The notes beneath the pieces are model-generated. The model was not told the DNA's origin, did not search any database, and was given only the letters and a program-made list of their open reading frames with translations. A stretch of DNA of 38,058 nt from Saccoglossus kowalevskii. Lineage: Eukaryota; Hemichordata; Enteropneusta; Harrimaniidae. Below, piece by piece: positions 9,431 to 19,794 of the stretch. The translations under genes were made by a program, and so were the position numbers. Position 1 is the first letter of the stretch. Each line of letters starts with the position of its first letter. The stretch is taken from contig NW_003110772.1 of NCBI RefSeq assembly GCF_000003605.2, positions 1-38,058 on the forward strand. The letters are read 5' to 3'.

Positions 9431-10375
9431 AACTTTGCAATAACTTTGTACAACTTTGCATTCACTTTGAACATCTTTGCACGGTGTGTTAACAGCTTAA
9501 AACCCAATACGTGCCGACGGCATGAACAACTTGTCCTTGAAAATTAGAAGGAATTAAAACACTTTTCATTAATAAAAATAGTTACAAAAATTCTACGATT
9601 TTTCACTATAAATGATTGACATCACTGTAAAAAAGAATGTAGGATCGTTGTTTTATATGTTTTATAGATATGTGATGAAACAAAAAAAATAAATTCAAAA
9701 GGTCGTTTAATCAGTGAGTCTCCCATGCAAGTACTAACCACGCCCGATTTCACTTTACTTTAAACATTCGTCGTTGACCTAACCACAAAGCTGCATGAAT
9801 TATTTGAAGTTAAGCCGAATTGGCGGCTATTTAATGTTTTTGGATGTTTTAAAATCGATATCGCTGGCACAGGTACATTCTAGAATTGACCTATGACCTT
9901 TACAAGCTTGGAGTATCACTACGGTAATTTAACAGCTTTTTCAGAAATATTTATTCATATTTTCGAACTTTTAACTATGGGATTTGTTAATATGATATCA
10001 CAGGTAAAAATCACGAATGAAACTACCAACTTTGCAATCGCTTTTTGCAACTTTGTATGTAGTTTGTTGTCGATTTTTCAGTTGGCTGTTGTCATATTCT
10101 GCTAATATATGAGGCATTATCGATACATTTACTTAATGTTTTCGAAATTTAACTGTGGTGTTGTCATGACAATGACTTAGGTTAAATATAAAAGTAACTC
10201 CGCCAACATTTCTTTCGTTTTCCCAAACTTTGCACACTTTTTTCTAACATTTTACACTCAGCTCATGTGAACATCTATAGGCAGCTTTCAACTAACGTTT
10301 ATTTAATTTGTCGACTTTACAACTGCGCGTTTCTATATGCCAACTACTTAGGTCATATATACAAATACATCTACC
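9431..10375 (+). repeat. Satellite unit 11 (dimer position 2)
   Basis: The partner of unit 9 at exactly 1890 bp. Private changes include GAAGTTAAGCC and ATAGGCAGC. Confidence 0.93.
9708..9761 (-). pseudogene. 5S rRNA-like segment, unit 11
   Basis: Same hybrid state as unit 9. Confidence 0.74.
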
Positions 10376-11318
10376 AACTTTGCAATAACTTTGTACAACT
10401 TTGCATTCACTTTGAACATCTTTGCACGGTGTGTTAACAGCTTAAAACCCACTAAGTGCCGACGGCATGAACAACTTGTCCTTGAAAATTGGAAGGAATT
10501 AAAACACTTTTTCTTAATTAAAATAGTTACAAAAATTCTACGATTTTTCACTATAAATGATTGACATCACTGTAAAAAAGAATGCAGGATCGTTGTTTTA
10601 TATGTTTTATAGATGTTTGATGAAACAAAAGAAAATTCAACAGGTCGTTTATTCAGTGAGTCTCCCATGCAAGTACTAACCACGCCCAATTGCGCTTTAC
10701 TTTAAACATTCGTCGGTGACCTAACCACAAAGCTGAATGGATTATTTGAAATTAAGCCGAATTGGCGGCTAATTCATGTTTTTGGATGTTTTAAAATCGA
10801 TATCGCTGGCACAGGTACATTGTAGAATTGACCTATGACCTCTACAAGCTTGGAGTAAAACCACGGTAATTTAACAGCTTTTTCAGAAATATTTATTCAT
10901 ATTTTCGAACATTTAATTATGGGACTTGTTAATATGATATCACAGGTAAAAATCACGAATGAAACTACCAACTTTGCAATCACTTTTTGCAACTTTGTAT
11001 GTAGTTTGTTGTCGATTTTTCAGTTGGCTGTTGTGATATTCTGCTTATATATGAGGCATTATCGATACATTTACTTAATGTTTTCGAAATTTAACTGCGG
11101 GGTTGTCATGACAATGACTTAGCTTAAATATAAAAGCAACTCCGCCAACATTTCGTTCGTTTTCCCTAAAATTTGCACACTTGTTTCTAACATTTTACAC
11201 TCACCTCATGAGAACATCTATAGGCTGCTTTCAACTAACTTTTATTTAATATTTCGACTATACAACTGCGCGTTTCTATATGCCAACTACTTAGGTCATA
11301 TATACAAATACATCTACC
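10376..11318 (+). repeat. Satellite unit 12 (return to family A)
   Basis: The start keeps CATCTTTGCACGG from the dimer block. From the 5S-like segment on it is family A. The A-run is short (ACAAAAGAAAATTC) and the end has CCTAAAATTTGC and CACTCACCTCATGAG. Confidence 0.93.
10650..10703 (-). pseudogene. 5S rRNA-like segment, unit 12
   Basis: CAGTGAGTCTCCC and CGCCCAATTGCGC changes; otherwise family A. The minus-strand T-run is broken by a C. Confidence 0.75.
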
Positions 11319-12264
11319 AACATTGCAATAACTTTGTACAACTTTGCATTCACTTTGAACATCTGTGCACGGTGTGTTAACAGCTTAAAACCCACTACGT
11401 GCCGACAGCATGAACAACTTGTCCTTGGAAATTATTAGGAATTAAAAGACTTTTCAATAATTAAAATAGTTACAAGAATTCTACGATTTTTCATTATAAA
11501 TGATTGACATCACTGTAAAAAAGAATGCAGGATCGTTTTTTATATGTTTTATAGATGTGTGATGAAACAAAAAAAAATACATACAACAGGTCGTTTATTC
11601 AGGGAGTCTCCCATGCAATTACTAACCACGCCCGATTGCGCTTTACTTTAAACATTCGTAGATGACCTAACCACAAAGCCGCATGGCTGATGTGAAATTA
11701 AGCCGAATTGGCGGCTATTTCATGTTTTTTGGATGTTTTAAAATCGATATCGCTGGCACAGGTACATTCTAGAATTGACCTATGACCTCGACAAGCTTGG
11801 AGTAACACTACGGAAGTTTAACAGCTTTTTCAGAAATATTTATTCATATTTTCGAACTTTTAACTATGGGACTTGTTAATATGATATCACAGGTAAAAAT
11901 CACAAATAAAACTACCAACTTTGCAATCGCTTTTTGCAACTTTGTATGTAGTTTGTTGTCGATTTTTCAGTTGGCTGTTGTGATATTCTGCTAATATATG
12001 AGGCATTATAGATACATTTACTTAATGTTTTCGAAATTTAACTGGGGGGTTGTCATGACAATGACTTAGGTTAAATATAAAAGCAACTCCGTCAACATTT
12101 CTTTCGTTTTCTCAAACTTTGCACACTTTTTTCTAACATTTTACACTCAGCTCATGTGAACATCTATAGGCTGCTTTCAACTAACTTTTATTTAATATGT
12201 CGACCATACAACTGCGCGTTTTTATATGCCAACTACTTAGGTCATATATACAAATACATCTACA
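11319..12264 (+). repeat. Satellite unit 13 (family A)
   Basis: Close relative of unit 4 and of neighbour 14. TTGGAAATTATTAGG, GACTTTTCAATAATT and GCATGGCTGATGTG are diagnostic. Confidence 0.93.
11596..11649 (-). pseudogene. 5S rRNA-like segment, unit 13
   Basis: CAATTACTAACC as in units 4 and 14; boxes otherwise as family A. Confidence 0.77.
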
Positions 12265-13209
12265 AACTTTGCAATAACTTTGTACAACTTTGCATTCAAT
12301 TTGAACAACTTTGCACGGTGTGTTAACAGCTTAAAACCCACTACGTGCCGACAGCATGAACAACTTGTCCTTGGAAATTATTAGGAATTAAAAGACTTTT
12401 CAATAATTAAAATAGTTACAAGAATTCTACGATTTTTCATTATAAATGATTGACATCACTGTAAAAAAGAATGCAGGATCGTTTTTTATATGTTTTATAG
12501 ATGTGTGATGAAACAAAAAAAATAAATTCAACAGTCGTTTATTCAGGGAGTCTCCCATGCAATTACTAACCACGCCCGATTGCGCTTTACTTTAAACATT
12601 CGTAGATGACCTAACCACAAAGCCGCATGGCTGATGTGAAATTAAGCCGAATTGGCGGCTATTTCATGTTTTTTGATGTTTTAAAATCGATATCGCTGGC
12701 ACAGGTACATTCTAGAATTGACCTATGACCTCTACAAGCTTGGAGTAACACTACGGAAATTTAACAGCTTTTTCAGAAATATTTATTCATATTTTCGAAC
12801 TTTTATCTATGGGACTTGTTAATATGATATCACAGGTAAAAATCACGAATGAAACTACCAACTTTGCAATCGCTTTTTGCAACTTTGTATGTAGTTTGTT
12901 GTCGATTTTTCAGTTGGCTGTTGTGATATTCTGCTAATATATGACGCATTATCGATACATTTACTTAATGTTTTCGAAATTTAACTGGGGGGTTGTCATG
13001 ACAATGACTTAGGTTAAATATAAAAGCAACTCCGCCAACATTTCTTTCATTTTCTCAAAAACTTTGCACACTTTTTTCTAACATCTTACACGCAGCTCAT
13101 GTGAACATCTATAGGCTGCTTTCAACTAACTTTTATTTAATATGTCGACCATACAACTGCGCGTTTTTATATGCCAACTACTTAGGTCATATATACAAAT
13201 ACATCTACA
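12265..13209 (+). repeat. Satellite unit 14 (family A)
   Basis: The first two-thirds follow unit 13. It lacks a base in CAACAGTCG and ends with ATGACGCATT and TTACACGCAGC. Confidence 0.93.
12540..12593 (-). pseudogene. 5S rRNA-like segment, unit 14
   Basis: Same state as unit 13. Confidence 0.77.
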
Positions 13210-14145
13210 AACTTTGCAATAACTTTGTACAACTTTGCATTCACTTTGAACAACTTTGCACGGTGTGTTAACAGCTTAAAACCCACTACGTGCCGACGGC
13301 ATGAACAACTTGTCCTTGGAAATTATTAGGAATTAAAACACTTTTCATTAATTAAAATAGTTACAAGAATTCTACGATTTTCTACTATAAATGATTGACA
13401 TCACTGTAAAAAAGAATGCAGGATCGTTTTTTTATATGTTTTATAGATGAGTGATGAAACAAACAAAAAAAATTCAACAGGTCGTTTAATCAGGGAGTCT
13501 CCCATGCAAGAACTAACCACGCCCGATTGCGCTTTACTTTAAACATTCGTAGATGACCAAACCACAAAGCTGCATGGATTTTTTGAAATTAAGCCGAATT
13601 GGCGGATATTTCATGTTTTTGGATGTTTTAAAATCGACATTGCTGGCACAGGTACATTCTAGAATTGACATATGACCTCTACAAGCTTGGAGTAACACTA
13701 CGGAAATTTAACAGCTTTTTCAGAAATATTTATTCATATTTTCGAACTTTTAACTATGGGACTTGTTATTATGATATCACAGGTAAAAATCACGAATGAA
13801 ACTTTGCAATCGCTTTTTGCAACTTTGTATGTAGTTTGTTGTCGATTTTTCAGTTGGCTGTTGTGATATTCTGCTAATATATGATGCATTATCGATACAT
13901 TTACTTAATGTTTTCGAAATTTAACTGGGGGTTGTCATGACAATGACTTAGGTTAAATATAAAAGCAACTCCGCCAACATTTCTTTCGTTTTCCCAAACT
14001 TTGCACACTTTTTTTATCATTTTACACTCAGCTCATGTGAACATCTATAGGCTGCTTTCAACTAACTTTTATTTAATTCGTCGACTTTACAACTGCGCGT
14101 TTCTATATGCCAACTACTTAGGTCATATATACAAATACATCTACC
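13210..14145 (+). repeat. Satellite unit 15 (family A)
   Basis: A 936-bp copy with a 7-bp loss at about 13801 (GAATGAAACTTTGC) that removes the CTACC before the second box set. The flanking AACT repeats suggest a slippage deletion. Confidence 0.93.
13487..13540 (-). pseudogene. 5S rRNA-like segment, unit 15
   Basis: Hybrid: GAACTAACC with GATTGCGC; flank CGTAGATGACC. Confidence 0.75.
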
Positions 14146-15079
14146 AACTTTGCAAAAACTTTGTACAACTTTGCATTCACTTTGAACAACTTTGCACGGT
14201 GTGCTACCAGCTTAAAACCCACTACGTGCCGACGGCATGAACAACTTGTTCTTGAAAATTAGAAGGAATTAAAACACTTTTCATTAATTAAAATAGTTAC
14301 AAAAATTCTACGATTTTTCACTATAAATGATTGACATCACTGTAAAAAAGAATGCAGCATCATTGTTTTATATGTTTTATAGGTGTGTGATGAAACAAAC
14401 AAAATAAATTCAACAAGTCGTTTATTCAGGGAGTCTCCCATGCAAGTGCTAACCACGCCCGATTGCGCTTTATTTTAACATTCGTCGGTGACCTAACCAC
14501 AAAGCAGCATGGATTATTTGAAATTAAGCCGAATTGGCGGCTATTTCATGTTTTTGGATGTTTTAAAATCGATATCGCTGGCACAGGTACATTCTAGAAT
14601 TGACCTATGACCTCTACAAGCTTGGAGTAACACTACGGTAATTTAACAGCTTTTTCAGACATATTTATTCATATTTTCGAACTTTTAACTATGGAACTTG
14701 TTAATATGATATCACATGTAAAAATCACGAATGAAACTACCAACTTTGCTATCACTTTTTTCACTTTGTAGTTTGTTGTCGATTTTCAGTTGCTGTTGTG
14801 ATATTCTGCTAATACATGAGCCATTATCGATACATTTACTAATGTTTTCGAAATTTAACTGGGGTTGTCATGACAATGACTTAGGTTAAATATAAAAGCA
14901 ACTCCGCCAACATTTCTTTCGTTTTCCCAAACTTTGCACACTTTTTTCTAACATTTTTCACTCAGCTAATGAGAACATCTATAGGCTGCTTTCAACTAAC
15001 TTTTATTTAATTTGTCTATTTTAAAACTGCGCGTTTCTATATGCCAACTACTTAGGTCATATATACAAATACATCTACC
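14146..15079 (+). repeat. Satellite unit 16 (family A, degraded)
   Basis: A 934-bp copy. The second box set is damaged (CTATCACTTTTTTCAC) and several single bases are missing between about 14470 and 14870. The end (CATTTTTCACTCAGC, TTGTCTATTTTAAAAC) matches the end of unit 37. Confidence 0.93.
14423..14476 (-). pseudogene. 5S rRNA-like segment, unit 16
   Basis: CAAGTGCTAACC and CTTTATTTTAAC changes. Confidence 0.74.
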
Positions 15080-15160
15080 AACTTTGCAATAACTTTGTAC
15101 AACTTTGCATTCACTTTGAACAACTTTGCACGGTGTGTTAACAGCTTAAAACCCACGACG

Positions 15161-15171
15161 TGCCGACGGCA
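15161..15171. repeat. GC-rich dyad TGCCGACGGCA (unit 17 example)
   Basis: Five-base arms around one central A; a GC-rich island in an AT-rich unit. It is present in most units. Units 3, 36 and 39 have TTTCGACGGCA and units 21 and 30 have TGCCAATGGCA, which also keeps outer pairs. Confidence 0.5.
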
Positions 15172-15330
15172 TGAACAACTTGTCCTTGAAAATTAGAAGG
15201 AATTAAAACACTTTTCATTAATTAAAATAGTTACAAAAATTCCACGATTTTTCACTATAGATGATTGACATCACTGTAAAAAAGAATGCCGGGTCGTTGT
15301 TTTATATATTTTATGGGTGTGTGATGAAAC

Positions 15331-15339
15331 AAAAAAAAA
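15331..15339 (-). terminator. Minus-strand T9 run, candidate Pol III terminator (unit 17)
   Basis: An A-run on the plus strand reads as T9 on the minus strand, starting 19 nt beyond the end of the 5S-like match. In a 5S gene the terminator falls at about this distance. Equivalent runs of about seven to eleven occur in most units; units 1 and 12 have interrupted runs. Confidence 0.45.
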
Positions 15340-15357
15340 TAAATTCAACAGGTCGTT

Positions 15358-15411
15358 TATTCAGGGAGTCTCCCATGCAAGTACTAACCACGCCCGATTG
15401 CGCTTTACTTT
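15358..15411 (-). pseudogene. 5S rRNA-like segment, unit 17 (best reference copy)
   Basis: Read on the minus strand, this matches roughly positions 48-104 of vertebrate 5S rRNA as I recall it. TGGTTAGTACTTG and ATGGGAGAC are present with one base different between them. Upstream, AAAG, AAGC and TCGGGC match the box A region in the right register (13 of 20 bases). Downstream, CCTG and AATA match with a two-base gap. These cover the Pol III internal promoter: box A, intermediate element and box C. The 5' half of 5S is not recognisable, apart from a possible GGTCACCGA further upstream (15422-15428 region). It therefore cannot make a functional 5S rRNA. It is a 5S-derived pseudogene fragment, perhaps from a 5S-derived SINE or a 5S spacer unit. 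Whether it binds TFIIIA or is transcribed is unknown. Confidence 0.85.
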
Positions 15412-16021
15412 AAACATTCGTCGGTGACCTAACCACAAAGCTGCATGGATGATTTGAAATTAAACCGAATTGGCGGCTATTTCATGTTTTTGGATGTTTT
15501 AAAATCGCTATCGCTAGCACAGGTACATTCTTGAATTGACCTATGACCTCTACCAGCTTGGAGTAACACTACGGAAATTTACCAGCTTTTTCAGAAATAT
15601 TTATTCATATTTTCGATCTTTTTACTATGGGACTTGTTAATATGATATCACAGGTAAAAATCACGAATGAAAGTCCCAACTTTGCAATCGCTTTTTGCAA
15701 CTTTGTATGTAGTTTGTTGTCAATTTTTCAGTTGGCTGTTGTGATATTCTGCTTATATATGAGGCATTATCGATACATTTACTTAATGTTTTCGAACTTT
15801 AACTGCGGGGTTGTCTAGGCAATGACTTAGGTTAAATATAAAAGCAACTCCGCCAACATTTCTTTCGTTTTCCCAAACTTTGCTCACTTTTTTCCAACAT
15901 TATTCAGCTCATGTGAACATCTATAGGCTGCTTTCAACAAACTTTTATTTAATTTGTCGACTTTACAACTGCGTTTTTCGATATGCCAACTACTTAGGTC
16001 ATATATACAAATACATCTACC

Positions 16022-16966
16022 AACTTTGCAATAACTTTGTACAACTTTGCATTCACTTTGAACAGCTTTGCACGGTGTGTTAACAGCTTAAAATCCACTA
16101 CGTGACGACAGCATGAACAACTTGTCCTTCAAAATTAGAAGCAATTAAAACACATTTCATTAATTGAAATAGTTACAAAAATTCTACGATTTTTCACTAT
16201 AGATGATTGACATCACTGTAAAAAAGAATGCAGGATCGTTGTTTTATATATTTTATGGGTGTGTGATGAAACAAAAAAAATAAATTCAACAGGTCGTTTT
16301 TTCATGGAGTGTCCCATGCAAGTACTAACCACGCCCGATTGCGCTTCACTTTAAACATTCGTCGGTGACCTAACCATAAAGCTGCATGGATTATTTGAAA
16401 TTAAGCCGAATTGGCGCTAGTTCATGTTTTTGGTTGTTTTAAAATCGATATCGCTGGCACAGGTACATTCTAGAATTAAACTATGACCTCTACAAGCTTG
16501 GAGTAACACTTCGGAAATTTACCAGCTTTTTCAGAAATATTTATTCATATTTCCGAACTTTTAACTATGGGACTTGTTAATATGATATCACAGATAAAAA
16601 TCACGAATGAAACTACCAACTTTGCAATCGCTTTTTGCAACTTTGTATGTAGTTTGTTGTCGATTTTTCAGTTGGTTGTTGTGATATTCTGCTAGTATAT
16701 GAGGCATTATCGATACATTTACTTAATGTTTTCGAAATTTAACTGCGAGGGTGTCATGACAATGACTTAGGTAAATATAAAAGCAACTCCGCCGACATTT
16801 CATTCCTTTTTCTCAAACTTTGCACACTTTTTCTAACATTTTACACTCAGCTCATGTGAACATCTATAGGCTGCTTTCAACTAACTTTTATTTAATTTGT
16901 CGACTTTACAACTGCGCGTTTCTATATGCCAACTACTTAGGTCATATATATACAAATACATCTACC
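16022..16966 (+). repeat. Satellite unit 18 (family A)
   Basis: A sister of unit 1 along nearly its whole length (CTTCAAAATTAGAAG, GGCGCTAGTTCATG, GGTTGTTTTAAAATC, ACCAGC, TTTCCGAAC, CTGCTAGTATATG). It is the last copy before the long family B block. Confidence 0.93.
16299..16352 (-). pseudogene. 5S rRNA-like segment, unit 18
   Basis: GGAGTGTCCCATGC breaks box C at one base; GCTTCACTTT on the box A side. Confidence 0.73.
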
Positions 16967-17909
16967 AACTTTGCAATAACTTTGTACAACTTTGCATTCA
17001 CTTTGAACAACTTCGCACGGTGTGTTAACAGCTTAAAACCCACTACGTGCCGACGGCATGAACAACTTGTACTTGAAAATTAGAAGGAATTAAAACACTT
17101 TTCATTAATTAAAATAGTTACAAAAATTCTACGATTTTACAGTATAAATGATTGACATCACTTTAAAAAAGAATGCAGGATCGTTGTTTTATATGTTTTA
17201 TAGATGTGTGATGAAACAAAAAAATAAATTCAACAGGTCGTTTAATCAGGGAGTCTCCCATGCAAGAACTAACCACGCCCGATTTCACTTTAGTTTAAAC
17301 ATTCGTCGTTGACCTAACAACAAGACTGCATGAATTATTTGAAATTAAGCCGAATTGGCGGCTATTACATGTTTTCAGAACTTTTAAATCGATATCGCTG
17401 GCACAAATACCTTCTAGAATTGACCGATGACCTCTACAAGCTTGGAGTAACACTACGGTAATTTAACAGCTTTTTCAGAAATATTTATTCATATTTTCGA
17501 ACTTTTAACTATGGGACTTGTTAATATGATATCACAGGTAAAAATCACGAATTAAACTACCAACTTTGCAATCGTATTTTGCAACTTTGTATGTAGTTTG
17601 TTGTCGATTTTTCAGTTGGCTGTTGTCATATTCTGCTAATATATGAGGCATTACCGATACATTTACTTAATGTTTTCGAAATTTAACTGCGGGGTTGTCA
17701 TGACAATGACTTAGGTTAAATATAAAAGCAACTCCGCCAACATTTCTTTCGTTTTCCCAAACTTTGCGCACTTTTTTCTAACATTTTACACTCAGCTCAT
17801 GTGAACATCTATAGGCTGCTTTCAACTAACTTTTATTTAATTTGTCGACATTACAACTGCGCGTTTCTATATGCCAACTACTTAGGTCATATATACAAAT
17901 ACATCTACC
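16967..17909 (+). repeat. Satellite unit 19 (first of the long family B block)
   Basis: CTTCGCACGG and GATTTTACAG begin here. It carries the divergent patch CATGTTTTCAGAAC with ACAAATACCTTC shared with units 7 and 24. The AT run just before its start has an extra TA. Confidence 0.93.
17243..17296 (-). pseudogene. 5S rRNA-like segment, unit 19
   Basis: Family B state with CACTTTAGTTT. Confidence 0.7.
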
Positions 17910-18849
17910 AACTTTGCAATAACTTTGTACAACTTGCATTCACTTTGAACAACTTCGCACGGTGTGTTAACAGCTAAAACCCACTACGTGCCGACGGCAT
18001 GAACAAATTGTACTTGAAAATTAGAAGGAATTAAAACACTTTGCATTATTTAAAATAGTTACAAAATTTCTACGATTTTACAGTATAAATGATTGACATC
18101 ACTGTAAAAAAGAATGCAGGATCGTTGTTTTATGTTTTATAGATGTGTGATGAAACAAAAAAATAAATTCAACAGGTCGTTTAATCAGGGAGTCTCCCAT
18201 GCAAGAACTAACCACGCCCGATTTCACTTTACTTTAAACATTCGTCGTTGACCTAACCACAAAGCTGCATGAATTATTTGAAATTAAGCCGAATTGGCGG
18301 CTATTTAATGTTTTTGGATGTTTTAAAATCGATATCGCTGGCACAGGTACATTCTAGAATTGACATATGACCTCTACAAGCTTGGAGTATCACTACGGTA
18401 ATTTAACAGCTTTTTCAGAAATATTTATTCATATTTTCGAACTTTTAACTATGGGACTTGTTAATATGATATCACAGGTAAAAATCACGAATTAAACTAC
18501 CAACTTTGCAATCGTATTTTGCAACTTTGTATGTAGTTTGTTGTCGATTTTTCAGTTGGCTGTTGTCATATTCTGCTAATATATGAGGCATTATCGATAC
18601 ATTTACTTAATGTTTTCGAAATTTAACTGCGGGGTTGACATGACAATGACTTAGGTTAAATATAAAAGCAACTCCGCCAACATTTCTTTCGTTTTCCCAA
18701 ACATTGCACACTTTTTTCTAACATTGTACACTCAGCTCATGTGAACATCTATAGGCTGCTTTCAACTAACTTTTATTTAATTTGTCGACTTTACAACTGC
18801 GCGTTTCTATATGCCAACTACTTAGTTCATATATACAAATACATCTACC
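17910..18849 (+). repeat. Satellite unit 20 (family B)
   Basis: Short losses at ACAACTTGCATTC and CAGCTAAAACCC; TTGACATGACAA breaks the palindrome. Confidence 0.93.
18182..18235 (-). pseudogene. 5S rRNA-like segment, unit 20
   Basis: Family B consensus. Confidence 0.72.
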
Positions 18850-19794
18850 AACTTTGCAATAACTTTGTACAACTTTGCATTCACTTTGAACAACTTCGCA
18901 CGGTGTGTTAACAGCTTAAAACCCACTACGTGCCAATGGCATGAACAAATTGTACTTGAAAATTAGAAGGAATTAAAACACTTTTCATTAATTAAAATAG
19001 TTACAAAAATTCTACGATTTTACACTATAAATGATTGACATCACTGTAAAAAAGAATGCAGGATCGTTGTTTTATATGTTTTATAGATATGTGATGAAAC
19101 AAAAAAAATAAATACAGCAGATCGTTTAATCAGGGAGTCTCCCATGCAAGAACTAACCACGCCCGATTTCACTTTACTTTAAAGATTCGTCGTTGACCTA
19201 ACCACAAAGCTGCATGGATTATTTGAAATTAAGCCGAATTGGCGGCTATTTCATGTTTTTGGATGTTTTAAAATCGATATCGCTGGCACAGGTACATTCT
19301 TGAATTGACCTATGACCTCTACAAGCTTGGAGTATCACTACGGTAATTTAACAGCTTTTTCAGAAATATTTATTCATATTTTCGAACTTTTAACTATGGG
19401 ACTTGTTAATATGATATCACAGGTAAAAATCACGAATTAAACTACCAACTTTGCAATCGTATTTTGCAACTTTGTATGTAGTTTGTTGTCGATTTTTCAG
19501 TTGGCTGTTGTCATATTCTGCTAATATATGAGGCATTATCGATACATTTACTTAATGTTTTCGAAATTTAACTGTGGTGTTGTCATGACAATGACTTAGG
19601 TTAAATATAAAAGTAACTCCGCCAACATTTCTTTCGTTTTCCCAAACTTTGCACACTTTTTTCTAACATTTTACACTCAGCTCATGTGAACATCTATAGG
19701 CTGCTTTCAACTAACTTTTATTTAATTTGTCGACTTTACAACTGCGCGTTTCTATATGCCAACTACTTAGGTCATATATACAAATACATCTACC
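18850..19794 (+). repeat. Satellite unit 21 (family B)
   Basis: TGCCAATGGCATG is shared with unit 30; ATACAGCAGATCG is private. The second half takes the TGTGGTGTTGTC form. Confidence 0.93.
19127..19180 (-). pseudogene. 5S rRNA-like segment, unit 21
   Basis: Family B consensus; flank AAAGATTCG. Confidence 0.72.

Larger units (their letters stand above)
15080..16021 (+). repeat. Satellite unit 17 (family A)
   Basis: The first half matches unit 38 (CCCACGACGTGCC, ATGCCGGGTCG). The second half matches unit 37 (CTACCAGCTTGG, TTTCGATC, AAGTCCCAAC). The end matches unit 33 (TTTGCTCAC, TTCCAACATTATTCAGC). Confidence 0.93.

Noticed and set aside
15415..15430. CENP-B box
   Set aside because: CCCG..T followed by TTTA, and TTCG followed by no matching CGGG, each miss several of the essential bases.
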